NCBI GenBank assembly: GCA_028343155.1
Contig: JAOLXX010000009.1
Coordinates: 21,013-85,012, forward strand
Source: Polaribacter sp.
Lineage (GTDB): Bacteria > Bacteroidota > Bacteroidia > Flavobacteriales > Flavobacteriaceae
DNA: 64,000 nucleotides
Reading direction: 5' to 3'
The translations under genes were made by a program, and so were the position numbers. The notes beneath the pieces are model-generated. The model ran no database searches and was not told the DNA's origin. It worked only from the letters and a program-made list of their open reading frames with translations. Shown in pieces: positions 1 to 8,477 of this stretch. Every line of letters begins with the position of its first letter. The first letter of the stretch is position 1.

Positions 1-61
1 TTAAGGTAATTAATAAGTTGTTTAGGATAAAATTGATTTTAACTTCAGTTAAAAACACTTT

Positions 62-69
62 TAAATTTG
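62..69 (+). promoter_or_regulatory. possible -7 element upstream of first sulfatase
   Basis: TAAATTTG matches the Bacteroidota -7 consensus TAnnTTTG and lies 23 bases before the chosen ATG at 93. No clear -33 TTG is present at the expected distance, so this is a weak call. Confidence 0.3.
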
Positions 70-92
70 TGTGGATATTCAATCATAAAGAA

Positions 93-1796
93 ATGAAAAA
101 AATTCTTATTATAGTAGCTACCCTATTTATTGCAAATAATGTTGTGGCACAAAAACCAAATATTGTTTTTGTTTTGGTTGATGATTTAGGATATGGAGAC
201 CTAGGTTATACAGGTGCTACAGACATTCCAACACCAAACATAGATGCGTTGGCAAATCAAGGAACTAAATTTACATCAGCGTATGCTGTACATCCTTTTT
301 GTGGTCCTAGTAGAATGGGATTGATAACAGGTAGATATCCGCACGAATTTGGTGGGCAATTCAATTTAGCAGATCAAGCTTCTGTAACAGAAGGAATTCC
401 TGTTAATGAAAGAATGATGAGTAATATGCTACAAGATGCTGGTTATAGAACAGGATTAGTTGGTAAATGGCATTTAGGTGATGAATCTCAATACCATCCT
501 AATAATAGAGGTTTTGATGATTTTTATGGATTTTTATACGGAGGACACAAATTCTTTCCAGCAGAATACAAGGCAGCCTATAATGGGCCAAATAGCTGGG
601 TGTATAATCACCCTTTAGAACATAATGGAATTACAGTTACAGATGATGATGAGTACCTTACTGATGAATTATCACATCAAGGAGTTCGTTTTATAAACGA
701 GTCTGTAGCTGCCAATAAACCCTTCTTTTTATTTATGTCTTATAATGCTCCTCACACACCTTTAGAAGCAAAAACTGAAGATAAAAATGTTGCTATTATT
801 AAAGATATTGCAAATGCGGATAGAAGAGAATATGCAGCAATGGTTTATGCTGTAGATAGAGGTGTAAAGGAATTAGTAGATGCTTTAAAAGCAAAAAATG
901 TATATAATAATACGTTGATTATTTTTATGAGTGATAATGGAGGAAGGTCTGACAAAGGTGCAAATAATGGTGTTTTGTCTGGTAATAAAGGAAACACTTT
1001 AGAAGGTGGTTTTAGAGTTCCAATGTTTTTTCATTGGCCAAATAATGTGCCTGCAGGTGTAAATTATGATTATCCTGTAACTGCTTTAGATTTTTATCCA
1101 ACGTTTGCAAAATTAGCAAATGCAACCATACAACCTAACAAAGATTTAGATGGTTTAGATATTTGGAGCAATGTAGTTGCTGGCACAAATGCAAGAGGTA
1201 ATAATGAAATTATTATGTCTATTAGACACGATAATGCTTCTAACAGAGTTGGAATTAGAAGAGGAGATTGGAAAGCTTATCGATTTAATAACAACCAAAA
1301 TTGGAAGCTTTTTAACATTACAAACGACATAAGTGAAACTACAGATTTAAGTTCATCAAACCCAACAATCTTGCAAGAATTAAAAGTAGCTGGTGCTAAT
1401 TTAACAAAAGAATTTGTAGAGCCATTATGGTTTCACGCAACAAATGCGACTACAGCTTGGAGTACTAATGGAATGCCAAATTTTGAAGCTACTTTTGGAG
1501 AAGCTTTAAATCTAGATGATGAAAATGTTTTTGTAAATAGTAAGCTTTTAATGTACCCAAACCCTGTTAAAGATACTTTAAGTTTTACTTTTCAAAATGC
1601 GAAATCATCATTTATAGATGTTACCATTTATAATTTACAAGGAAAAGTTATTCAACAACAAAAAAATATTAATCAGGATAAAAACGGTCAATTTAAGCTA
1701 AAATTGTTTTCCGGAATTCCTAATGGAGTTTATATGACAAATGTTAAAAACGGAAATGAAAATTTCAAGTACAAGGTTGTAATTTCAAACAAATAA
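93..1796 (+). CDS. secreted formylglycine-dependent sulfatase (S1) with T9SS tail
   Basis: This is a family S1 sulfatase, expected to remove sulfate esters from galactan oligosaccharides outside the cytoplasm. From the ATG at 93 it begins with a signal peptide ending in VVAQ. It then has the metal-binding VDDLGYGD strand and the HPFCGPSR motif, whose Cys (about residue 70) would be converted to formylglycine. GKWHLG, MSYNAPHTPLEA and MSDNGG follow in the usual order. The last ~75 residues (from LLMYPNPV) are a T9SS sorting domain, so the enzyme is exported through the outer membrane. An in-frame TTG at 18 would add 25 residues that hide the signal peptide, so I prefer 93. It closely resembles the sulfatases at 24544 and 31722, which suggests duplication within the locus. 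The exact sulfate position is not predictable here. Confidence 0.9.
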   Translation: MKKILIIVATLFIANNVVAQKPNIVFVLVDDLGYGDLGYTGATDIPTPNIDALANQGTKFTSAYAVHPFCGPSRMGLITGRYPHEFGGQFNLADQASVTEGIPVNERMMSNMLQDAGYRTGLVGKWHLGDESQYHPNNRGFDDFYGFLYGGHKFFPAEYKAAYNGPNSWVYNHPLEHNGITVTDDDEYLTDELSHQGVRFINESVAANKPFFLFMSYNAPHTPLEAKTEDKNVAIIKDIANADRREYAAMVYAVDRGVKELVDALKAKNVYNNTLIIFMSDNGGRSDKGANNGVLSGNKGNTLEGGFRVPMFFHWPNNVPAGVNYDYPVTALDFYPTFAKLANATIQPNKDLDGLDIWSNVVAGTNARGNNEIIMSIRHDNASNRVGIRRGDWKAYRFNNNQNWKLFNITNDISETTDLSSSNPTILQELKVAGANLTKEFVEPLWFHATNATTAWSTNGMPNFEATFGEALNLDDENVFVNSKLLMYPNPVKDTLSFTFQNAKSSFIDVTIYNLQGKVIQQQKNINQDKNGQFKLKLFSGIPNGVYMTNVKNGNENFKYKVVISNK

Positions 1797-1825
1797 GAAG
1801 TAATTTTAAAAACTTACTTGGTAAA

Positions 1826-1856
1826 TTTGTAATACTTTAAGATATAATAAAACAAT
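1826..1856 (+). repeat. copy 1 of an upstream repeat (GTAATACTTTAAGATA)
   Basis: A stretch containing GTAATACTTTAAGATA, then AATT about 10 bases later, recurs almost unchanged at 3355-3386. Each copy lies in the spacer before the next plus-strand gene. A looser GTAATACTTT follows at about 1877. The rest of the 324-base spacer 1797-2120 holds no gene that I can support. Confidence 0.5.
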
Positions 1857-2120
1857 TCTGTTTCCAAATAGGATTGTTAGTTGCTGTAATACTTTCTTTA
1901 TGCTTTGTTTTTTCTAAGAAAAGATAAAAGAGAGTTAAGAGATAAATTTGCTATGGGTTTTGATTTGTTCAACAAACAAATTCGAATTAAATAAATAAAA
2001 AATAAAACCTAAAAAAAATAAATGATTAGATTCTTTCATCAGTATTTAGAGAACTGTAGTATTATTGAAAACAGTAAAAGATAAAAATTATTTATATTAA
2101 AACTTTATTCATCATAAATT

Positions 2121-3284
2121 ATGCAAAAAAAAAACCACAAACTCAATTTTATATTTATAACGTTATTAATCTTTTCTAATTTTTTTTATGCTCAAAATAA
2201 AAATATTACACTAAAAGGAAGTGTTATAGATGAAGCAGGAGATCCACTGCCTTTTGTAGCTGTTAGTGTTATTAATAAATCTGTTGGAACAGCAACTACT
2301 GAAGATGGAGATTTCTTGTTTGTCATTAGTAAAAAAGAATTAAAAGATTCAATATCTATTTCTAGTTTGGGTTTTGATCCTCTAATAATTAAAGTTGAAG
2401 ACTTTTTAAATTTAAAAGATAAAAAGTTAACACTTGTTGCTGTCGCTACTACATTAGATGAAATTGTATTGTTAAAAACTGAAGAATATGTGTTTAATGC
2501 TATCAAAAATTTAGAAAAGAATACAATAAGTACACCATATCAAATGGATATTTTATTTAGAAGAGCAACCACAGAAGGAGGTGTTTCTAAGTTTTTAGTA
2601 GAAAATTTTTTAAAAGTTAGAGATAAAGGTCCTTCAAATAGGCCAAATATATTTCAAGTTGCAGAATCCAGAAAGTCAGCTGATTACAGGATTTTTAAAA
2701 GAAAAATTTGGAGGCACGACTTTTGGGGAGTTTATAATTTAAATCCTTTTAGGCCTCATTCTTCTCAGCACAAAGTAAACTTAAAGAAATTTATTTGGAA
2801 AAGAGTTGGAGATTCTTCTTATGAAGGAGAAGATGTAATAATTGTAGAAGGAAAAAAAGATTGGCGTAAAATAAAATTGTTTATTGGTATTGATACTTAT
2901 AAAGTATATAGAATAGAAAGAGGTAAAACACTTTATATTTATAAATCTTTTGATGAGAAAAGATTGGTATTAAGTTATTATAAAAATGAATGGAAACTTC
3001 AAGCAGAACACATTCCTAATAGATACAAAAATACTGATGTAGCAAATACTACATATAAAACAGAAGGGTTTGTTTATAAAATTGAAAGCAATAAAAAACG
3101 AATAGACGTTAATCCTTTTGGTGAAGAAACAGATATGGGTTTGATAAAGTTACCATATAATGCCAAGTTTTGGAATAATTTAAGACTTCCTCCTGATACT
3201 AAATTTTATAAAACAATTAAAAAAGGTCTAGAGAGCAATTTTGGAGTGCCTTTAGAAACACAGTTTGAGCTTGTAAATAAATAA
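2121..3284 (+). CDS. CarboxypepD_reg-like domain outer-membrane-associated protein
   Basis: This secreted protein of 387 residues has unknown exact function. It has an N-terminal signal peptide (ending FFYAQ) followed by a carboxypeptidase-regulatory-like beta-sandwich at about residues 30-105, with the typical GSVIDEAGDPLPFVAV and SVGTATTEDGDF motifs. A LDEIVL segment after it resembles the linker that precedes TonB plugs. The remaining ~270 residues are beta-rich, resembling the DUF5686-like proteins of Flavobacteriia, but there is no full beta-barrel. It lies between two sulfatases and ahead of the GH16/SusCD block, so a role at the cell surface in the same utilisation system is likely. 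It could also be a general envelope protein unrelated to the glycan. Confidence 0.6.
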   Translation: MQKKNHKLNFIFITLLIFSNFFYAQNKNITLKGSVIDEAGDPLPFVAVSVINKSVGTATTEDGDFLFVISKKELKDSISISSLGFDPLIIKVEDFLNLKDKKLTLVAVATTLDEIVLLKTEEYVFNAIKNLEKNTISTPYQMDILFRRATTEGGVSKFLVENFLKVRDKGPSNRPNIFQVAESRKSADYRIFKRKIWRHDFWGVYNLNPFRPHSSQHKVNLKKFIWKRVGDSSYEGEDVIIVEGKKDWRKIKLFIGIDTYKVYRIERGKTLYIYKSFDEKRLVLSYYKNEWKLQAEHIPNRYKNTDVANTTYKTEGFVYKIESNKKRIDVNPFGEETDMGLIKLPYNAKFWNNLRLPPDTKFYKTIKKGLESNFGVPLETQFELVNK

Positions 3285-3354
3285 AAGTTATTTTTTTATA
3301 ATACACTTTTCTGCATTTAAATATTGTAGATCTATTTATCATTATTAAGATAAT

Positions 3355-3386
3355 TTCGTAATACTTTAAGATACAATTAAGCAATT
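3355..3386 (+). repeat. copy 2 of an upstream repeat (GTAATACTTTAAGATA)
   Basis: This is the second copy of the element at 1826-1856. GTAATACTTTAAGATA is identical and the flanking TT and CAATT/GCAATT bases are similar. It starts about 95 bases before the sulfatase ATG at 3451, a position suited to an activator site or promoter region. Confidence 0.5.
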
Positions 3387-3450
3387 TTTATTTGAATTAG
3401 TAATGTACTTTGCAGTATGTTATTATTAGATAAATCAAAAGTTTAAAATT

Positions 3451-5103
3451 ATGAGATTCCTTCAACTATTTTTAGTTTTAATCATTGCATTTGGATGCAA
3501 ATCAAAGACAGAAGAAAAGCAAACAGTAAAAAAGAAACCAAACATTCTTTTTATTGCTATTGATGATTTACGCCCAGAACTTGGTGCATATGGCTCAGAA
3601 ATTGCAATTACACCTAATTTAGATAAGTTAGCTTCTAACGGATTATTATTCAACAGAGCATATTGCCAAGAAGCAATCTGTAGTCCATCAAGAGCAAGTT
3701 TAATGACGGGTGCAAGACCAGAAACAATAAATGTTATTGAGAATTTTACCTATTTTAGAGATGCAAATCCAGATATTATTACAATTCCACAACATTTTAA
3801 AAATAATGGTTATGAGGCTACTCATACAGGTAAAATTTACCACAAACCAGGTTTTGCAGATCCAGATTTATCTTGGAGTAGAAAACCAGCTTACGATAAA
3901 ATGACCATTGAAAAAGCAAAAACTCCAGGTGGTTTTGCGTTAGAAGAAAACCAAGCAATGTTTAAAAAAAACAGAGCAGATATGATTGCCAAATATGGAC
4001 CAAATGCACCAAGAAATGGTTTAGGAAAAGGACCAGCTTATGAAAATGCAGATGTACCAGATACTTTTTATGAAGATGGTTACAATGCAGAATTGGCAAT
4101 TGTTACTATGAAAGATATGATTGAGAAAAATCCTGATAAACCTTTCTTTTTAGGAATGGGAATGAAAAAACCACATTTAGATTGGTTGGCTCCAAAAAAA
4201 TATTGGGATTTATACAACCCTTCAGATATAAAATTAGCAACACAAAAAACAGCCCCAGAAGGAGGAGCAACAATGGGTTTACATCCATCATTTGAGTTGC
4301 GTGCAAGATTTGGAATTCCTAAAAAAGGGCCTATAGATGATAAAATGGCAAGAACTTTAAAGCACGCTTATTTAGCATCTGTTTCTTACATAGACGCACA
4401 AATTGGTAAAATGATAAATGCTTTAGATGTAGCAGGTTTAAGAGATAATACAATTATTATTGTGTGGTCTGATCACGGTTGGCATTTAGGAGATATGGGA
4501 ATTTGGGGTAAAGCAACAAATTACGAAATTGGTACAAGAGTTCCTTTAATGATTTGGACACCAGATATGAAAGATGATGTTAGAGGAACCACTTCAGACG
4601 CTTTAGTAGAATTGGTAGATATGTACCCAACTTTGTCTGAATTAGCAGGTTTAGAATTGCCAGCACATTTAGAAGGACAAAGTTTTGTGCCTCTATTAAC
4701 AAACCCAAAACAAGAATGGAAAAAAGCTGCTTTTAGTCAATTTCCTAACCCTGCATTAAGAGAATGGGCAGCAAACCCATTATCTAAAGGAATGAGAGAA
4801 ACCTATTTTGGACCATTAATTGAAGAAGTTGAAGCAAAAATTAAAAAACAACAAGGAGATAAGTGGGATAGAGATTTGTTTGAAAACAGATTAATGGGTT
4901 ATGGTATGAGAACAGATAAGTACAGAATTATTATCTGGAAAGATTACACAAAACCTGAAAGTGACCCATTGTTTATCGAATTATATGATCATATTAACGA
5001 TTCAAAAGAAACAAAGAATATTGCCGATGAAAATCCTGAATTAGTAAAAGAGTTAGTTGCTCAATTTAACAAAGGATGGAAAGGAAATACGGCTAAAATT
5101 TAA
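3451..5103 (+). CDS. sulfatase lipoprotein, iduronate-2-sulfatase-like (S1)
   Basis: This family S1 sulfatase has 550 residues. The N-terminus carries a lipobox (IIAFGC, Cys16), so the enzyme is probably a lipoprotein anchored in the outer membrane or facing the periplasm. FIAIDDLRPELGAYG and the CSPSR motif (formylglycine Cys at about residue 77) are of the iduronate-2-sulfatase type. HTGKIYH and WSDHGWHLGDMGIWGK are further conserved active-site segments. The iduronate-sulfatase-like group corresponds to SulfAtlas S1_7 as far as I recall, and members occur in carrageenan loci. The stop is 9 bases from the next gene, a GH16 enzyme, so the two are almost certainly cotranscribed. No T9SS tail is present. 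Confidence 0.88.
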   Translation: MRFLQLFLVLIIAFGCKSKTEEKQTVKKKPNILFIAIDDLRPELGAYGSEIAITPNLDKLASNGLLFNRAYCQEAICSPSRASLMTGARPETINVIENFTYFRDANPDIITIPQHFKNNGYEATHTGKIYHKPGFADPDLSWSRKPAYDKMTIEKAKTPGGFALEENQAMFKKNRADMIAKYGPNAPRNGLGKGPAYENADVPDTFYEDGYNAELAIVTMKDMIEKNPDKPFFLGMGMKKPHLDWLAPKKYWDLYNPSDIKLATQKTAPEGGATMGLHPSFELRARFGIPKKGPIDDKMARTLKHAYLASVSYIDAQIGKMINALDVAGLRDNTIIIVWSDHGWHLGDMGIWGKATNYEIGTRVPLMIWTPDMKDDVRGTTSDALVELVDMYPTLSELAGLELPAHLEGQSFVPLLTNPKQEWKKAAFSQFPNPALREWAANPLSKGMRETYFGPLIEEVEAKIKKQQGDKWDRDLFENRLMGYGMRTDKYRIIIWKDYTKPESDPLFIELYDHINDSKETKNIADENPELVKELVAQFNKGWKGNTAKI

Positions 5104-5112
5104 TAATCACTG

Positions 5113-6750
5113 ATGTTAAAAAAAAATAAAAATAATTTACTATTTATATTCTTTGCCTTTTTAGGATGGACAAGTTTTGCACAAAATCCATTATCTGATG
5201 CTTCTAATTCAGCAAATTGGATTTTAAATGCAATAATGACAGATGAGTTTAATGGTTCTGAATTAGATAAAACTAAATGGTGGATTTTAGGCGAAAATGG
5301 AGATTATAGAAGTAAATGGAAAGGGAGAGCTCCTGGGCAATATGCACCTCATAATGTAAAAGTAGAAAATGGCGAACTAATATTAACCAGTCAATGGGAG
5401 CCTAATTATTCTTTTGCTAATGAAATTCATTCAGGAACATATTATGGAGGTTCTACTTCTGCAGCAGATAATAGCAAACCTATTACCCAAGCCTGTGTAA
5501 TGAGTGAAGCTTTTTTTAAATATGGATATATGGAAGTGAAAGCAAAAATTGCTGATGCTCCTGTAGTATCTGCATTTTGGACAACTGGGTACCATTCTGA
5601 AATAGATATGTTCGAAAATTTTGGTAAAAGACCTGTTGGAAACCCAGAAAATAAACTTGCAAGTCTTGAAAGAAAATATAGATCCAATGTTATTAATTGG
5701 GATCCTGATGCACCTTCAAATCATCAAAATTGGAAAGTGGAAAATGATATGAATAAACGTCTTGCAGAAGATTATCATATATATGGTTTTGAATGGGATA
5801 AAGATTATGTAAAAACTTATTTTGATGGAGTTTTAGTTAGACATGTAACCAGACAAATGCTCGAAAATAATAATCAATGGAGACATGATGCACCACAAGA
5901 GTTATGGTTTGATAACGAGGTTTTTTCTTGGTATGGTTTGCCATCTCAAGTAGATTTAGTTAACCCAGCAGAATTTAAAATAGATTATGTTAGAATTTGG
6001 CAAAAAGAGTTAAATAGTAAAAACTTTAATGCTTTAGGGTTTGAAGGACCTTTTCATTTTCAAGGAAGAAGTTTGCATTGGTGGAATACTCCATCTGCTA
6101 ATTGGCGTTTAAAAACAGAAAAACCAGCTTCAGGAGATTTTAGCTTAAAATTTGAACATTCATCTCCTTTTTCGGGTAATTATTCCACATTTTCACCTTT
6201 TGGTTCTTTATCATTACCAACAGGAAGTAATGCAATTAAGTTTAAAATTTGGATAGATCAAAACACCACAGTAGATCAATTAGAAATATTATTAAACAAA
6301 CCTTTTATTAATTTAAAATTTGATTTAACTAACGTTCAAAAAGAACAATGGGTAGAACTTTCTAAAACATTTAATAGAAATGGTGCCTCCAATACAAGTC
6401 TTACTAGTGGTGATAGACTTCAGATTAGAATTCAATCTGCAAACATAAAAAGTGCTACAGCTAAAATTTATATTGATGACATTGTTTTTAATGATGCTGT
6501 TGCTAGTGCATCAAATCTAGAAAACAAAAAGGTAATAATTTATCCAAACCCTACTAATAGGATTTTAAATATTCCTACAGAAGAAAATAGTTTAGTAGAA
6601 ATTTATAACACCATTGGTGTCTTAACTAAAAAGACAAAAGTAACTCCTCAATTAAAATCTATAGATGTACGAGATATTCCAAAAGGAATATATATAGTGA
6701 AGGTTTTAGGTAGTAACTCTAAAAGTATTCAAAAAGTAATTATTAAATAA
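5113..6750 (+). CDS. GH16 galactan endo-hydrolase with CBM-like module and T9SS tail
   Basis: This secreted endo-glycanase has 545 residues. A signal peptide (ending SFAQ) is followed by a GH16 catalytic domain at about residues 30-298. The bulged ExDxxE site is SEIDMFENF, with Glu163 as nucleophile, Asp165, and Glu168 as acid/base. SKWKGRAPGQYAPHNV near residue 70 is like the GRxPxxF segment of porphyranases and related red-algal GH16s. Residues ~305-465 form a jelly-roll, CBM-like module ending in YIDDIVF. The last ~70 residues are a T9SS sorting domain (IIYPNPTN). It lies in an operon with the preceding sulfatase. The substrate is probably agar- or carrageenan-type beta-1,4 galactan; I cannot decide between kappa-carrageenase, furcellaranase and porphyranase specificity by eye. 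Confidence 0.88.
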   Translation: MLKKNKNNLLFIFFAFLGWTSFAQNPLSDASNSANWILNAIMTDEFNGSELDKTKWWILGENGDYRSKWKGRAPGQYAPHNVKVENGELILTSQWEPNYSFANEIHSGTYYGGSTSAADNSKPITQACVMSEAFFKYGYMEVKAKIADAPVVSAFWTTGYHSEIDMFENFGKRPVGNPENKLASLERKYRSNVINWDPDAPSNHQNWKVENDMNKRLAEDYHIYGFEWDKDYVKTYFDGVLVRHVTRQMLENNNQWRHDAPQELWFDNEVFSWYGLPSQVDLVNPAEFKIDYVRIWQKELNSKNFNALGFEGPFHFQGRSLHWWNTPSANWRLKTEKPASGDFSLKFEHSSPFSGNYSTFSPFGSLSLPTGSNAIKFKIWIDQNTTVDQLEILLNKPFINLKFDLTNVQKEQWVELSKTFNRNGASNTSLTSGDRLQIRIQSANIKSATAKIYIDDIVFNDAVASASNLENKKVIIYPNPTNRILNIPTEENSLVEIYNTIGVLTKKTKVTPQLKSIDVRDIPKGIYIVKVLGSNSKSIQKVIIK

Positions 6751-6829
6751 ATACTCAACATTAGAATTTCCCCCCAAAACAAGAAAATTTTAACAGCAAC
6801 TTATTTACATCAATCAAAATAAAGCAACA

Positions 6830-8281
6830 ATGAAAAAAGGATTAGCAATTTTGTTAGTATCATTAAGTGCATCTTTTTTTGCACAGCAAAAAGAAACAGT
6901 ATCAATAGAAAAAAATTATAATAACTGGGGTTGGAGTGATGTTTATGTGGCAAAAAACAAATACATCAGTTTAGCAATTGTGCCAGAAGCAGCTGGTAGA
7001 ATTTTAGAATATAATTTAGGCGATGTTTCTTCTTTATGGGTAAATCCAAAATTGTTTGGAAAATCATTTGGAACTTCAGATGAAGTAAAAATGAATCAAT
7101 GGAGAAATTTTGGGGGTTATAGATTAGTGCCTTTGCCAATAGAAAATTCATCAATAAATAAAAATAAAGAAAAAAGCAAACGTTGGCCACCACCAGTTGT
7201 TATTGGTGATGCTCCTTATAAAGTTTCAATAGGAGAAAATACAGAAGGTAAAAAAACGATAGAAGTACAATCTGGAGTACAACAATTACCAGTTCCTTTT
7301 TATTATGGAAGAGAAAAAAGGTTTATACACCCAGATGTAATTGATGAGAAGATTCAATATTCTAGAAGTTTATATATAGAGCCAAGTTCTAGTTTGGTAT
7401 ATATCAATCATATCTTAAAAAATGTAGGAGAAAAATCAATTAAAAAAGGATTGATGTTTTCGAGTCAACACGTTTCTTGGACAGACCCTAAATTGCAAGA
7501 TGGTCATAACTTTAGCGCTTATATTCCGTTTTCTGAAGATTTAAAATTACCAAATGGAGAACAGTTTGAAATCTCATCAACACCAAAACAACGCTGGAGG
7601 TATATTAATAGGAATCGTTTTAAGTTAGATAAAGACAATCCAGAACACGTTAAAAAATACTTTAATAAAGGAACCAATTGGAAAGGAGAAGTTGCTCCAG
7701 GAATTTATGAAGTGGAATATGATTATAATATGATGGGAGGTTTACATATTATATCTTCTAAATCTTGGGTTTGTTATGTAAACAAAACAAATAATACTGC
7801 ATTTGCAAAAATTTTGGAACCATATAACCCTGAATTAGAATACGATCATGGCATAAATATGGCTATTTTTTGTAGTGGTTTAGAAACAGGTTATATAGAA
7901 ACCGAAGTAAAAACACCATTATATAAACTAAAACCTAAACAAAGTTTTAATTATAAAGAAATACATGGAGCAGCAAAAATAGATGCTTCTCCTGTTTTAG
8001 ATGTAAATTTAGCAGGAATCATTACAAAAAAAATAACTTTTAATAAAGAAACTAATGTTTTAGAAGGTTCTTATGGAGTTTTTCATGAAGGCACTGCTGT
8101 TTTGATTTTATTTGATAAACAAAAAAATAAACTGCAAGAAATTATTCTAGAAGATGTAAATCCGTTAATGGTGTTTCAGTTAAATAAACAAGTGGAAAAA
8201 GAAGTTAATCAAGTAAAACTGGTTATAAGAGTCAGTAAATCAAAAGAATATGTTTTAGATGCTCTAACTATTAATTTATAG
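6830..8281 (+). CDS. DUF4380-type secreted protein
   Basis: This protein of 483 residues has a signal peptide (ending ASFFAQ) and a galactose-mutarotase-like or lyase-like beta-sandwich appearance. It shows the segment SLAIVPEAAGRILEYNLG followed by GGYRLVPLP, which I associate with DUF4380 proteins found beside glycan-degrading genes. No catalytic residues can be assigned. It lies 79 bases after the GH16 gene and before the SusC gene, so it is probably part of the same transcription unit or regulon and acts in the periplasm. Possible roles are sugar ring-form conversion or oligosaccharide binding; both are guesses from fold and context. Confidence 0.6.
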   Translation: MKKGLAILLVSLSASFFAQQKETVSIEKNYNNWGWSDVYVAKNKYISLAIVPEAAGRILEYNLGDVSSLWVNPKLFGKSFGTSDEVKMNQWRNFGGYRLVPLPIENSSINKNKEKSKRWPPPVVIGDAPYKVSIGENTEGKKTIEVQSGVQQLPVPFYYGREKRFIHPDVIDEKIQYSRSLYIEPSSSLVYINHILKNVGEKSIKKGLMFSSQHVSWTDPKLQDGHNFSAYIPFSEDLKLPNGEQFEISSTPKQRWRYINRNRFKLDKDNPEHVKKYFNKGTNWKGEVAPGIYEVEYDYNMMGGLHIISSKSWVCYVNKTNNTAFAKILEPYNPELEYDHGINMAIFCSGLETGYIETEVKTPLYKLKPKQSFNYKEIHGAAKIDASPVLDVNLAGIITKKITFNKETNVLEGSYGVFHEGTAVLILFDKQKNKLQEIILEDVNPLMVFQLNKQVEKEVNQVKLVIRVSKSKEYVLDALTINL

Positions 8282-8477
8282 CCAAAATTACAATTATCAA
8301 TATGTTATATTATTGAGATAAAATATTGCATGTATAAGATAAATTACAGATAAGAGAGAACGTTAACTTATTGTTAATTTACATTAATATTCAAAGTGTT
8401 GAGTTTTAAAGATGTTTTGAATAATCAATCAAATAAATAATAGCTAAAGTATTTAGTTAAAAATTAAAGGTAATTAA

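Noticed and set aside
18..92. TTG-initiated N-terminal extension of the first sulfatase
   Set aside because: It would place 25 hydrophilic residues before a clear signal peptide; the ATG at 93 gives a normal secreted protein.
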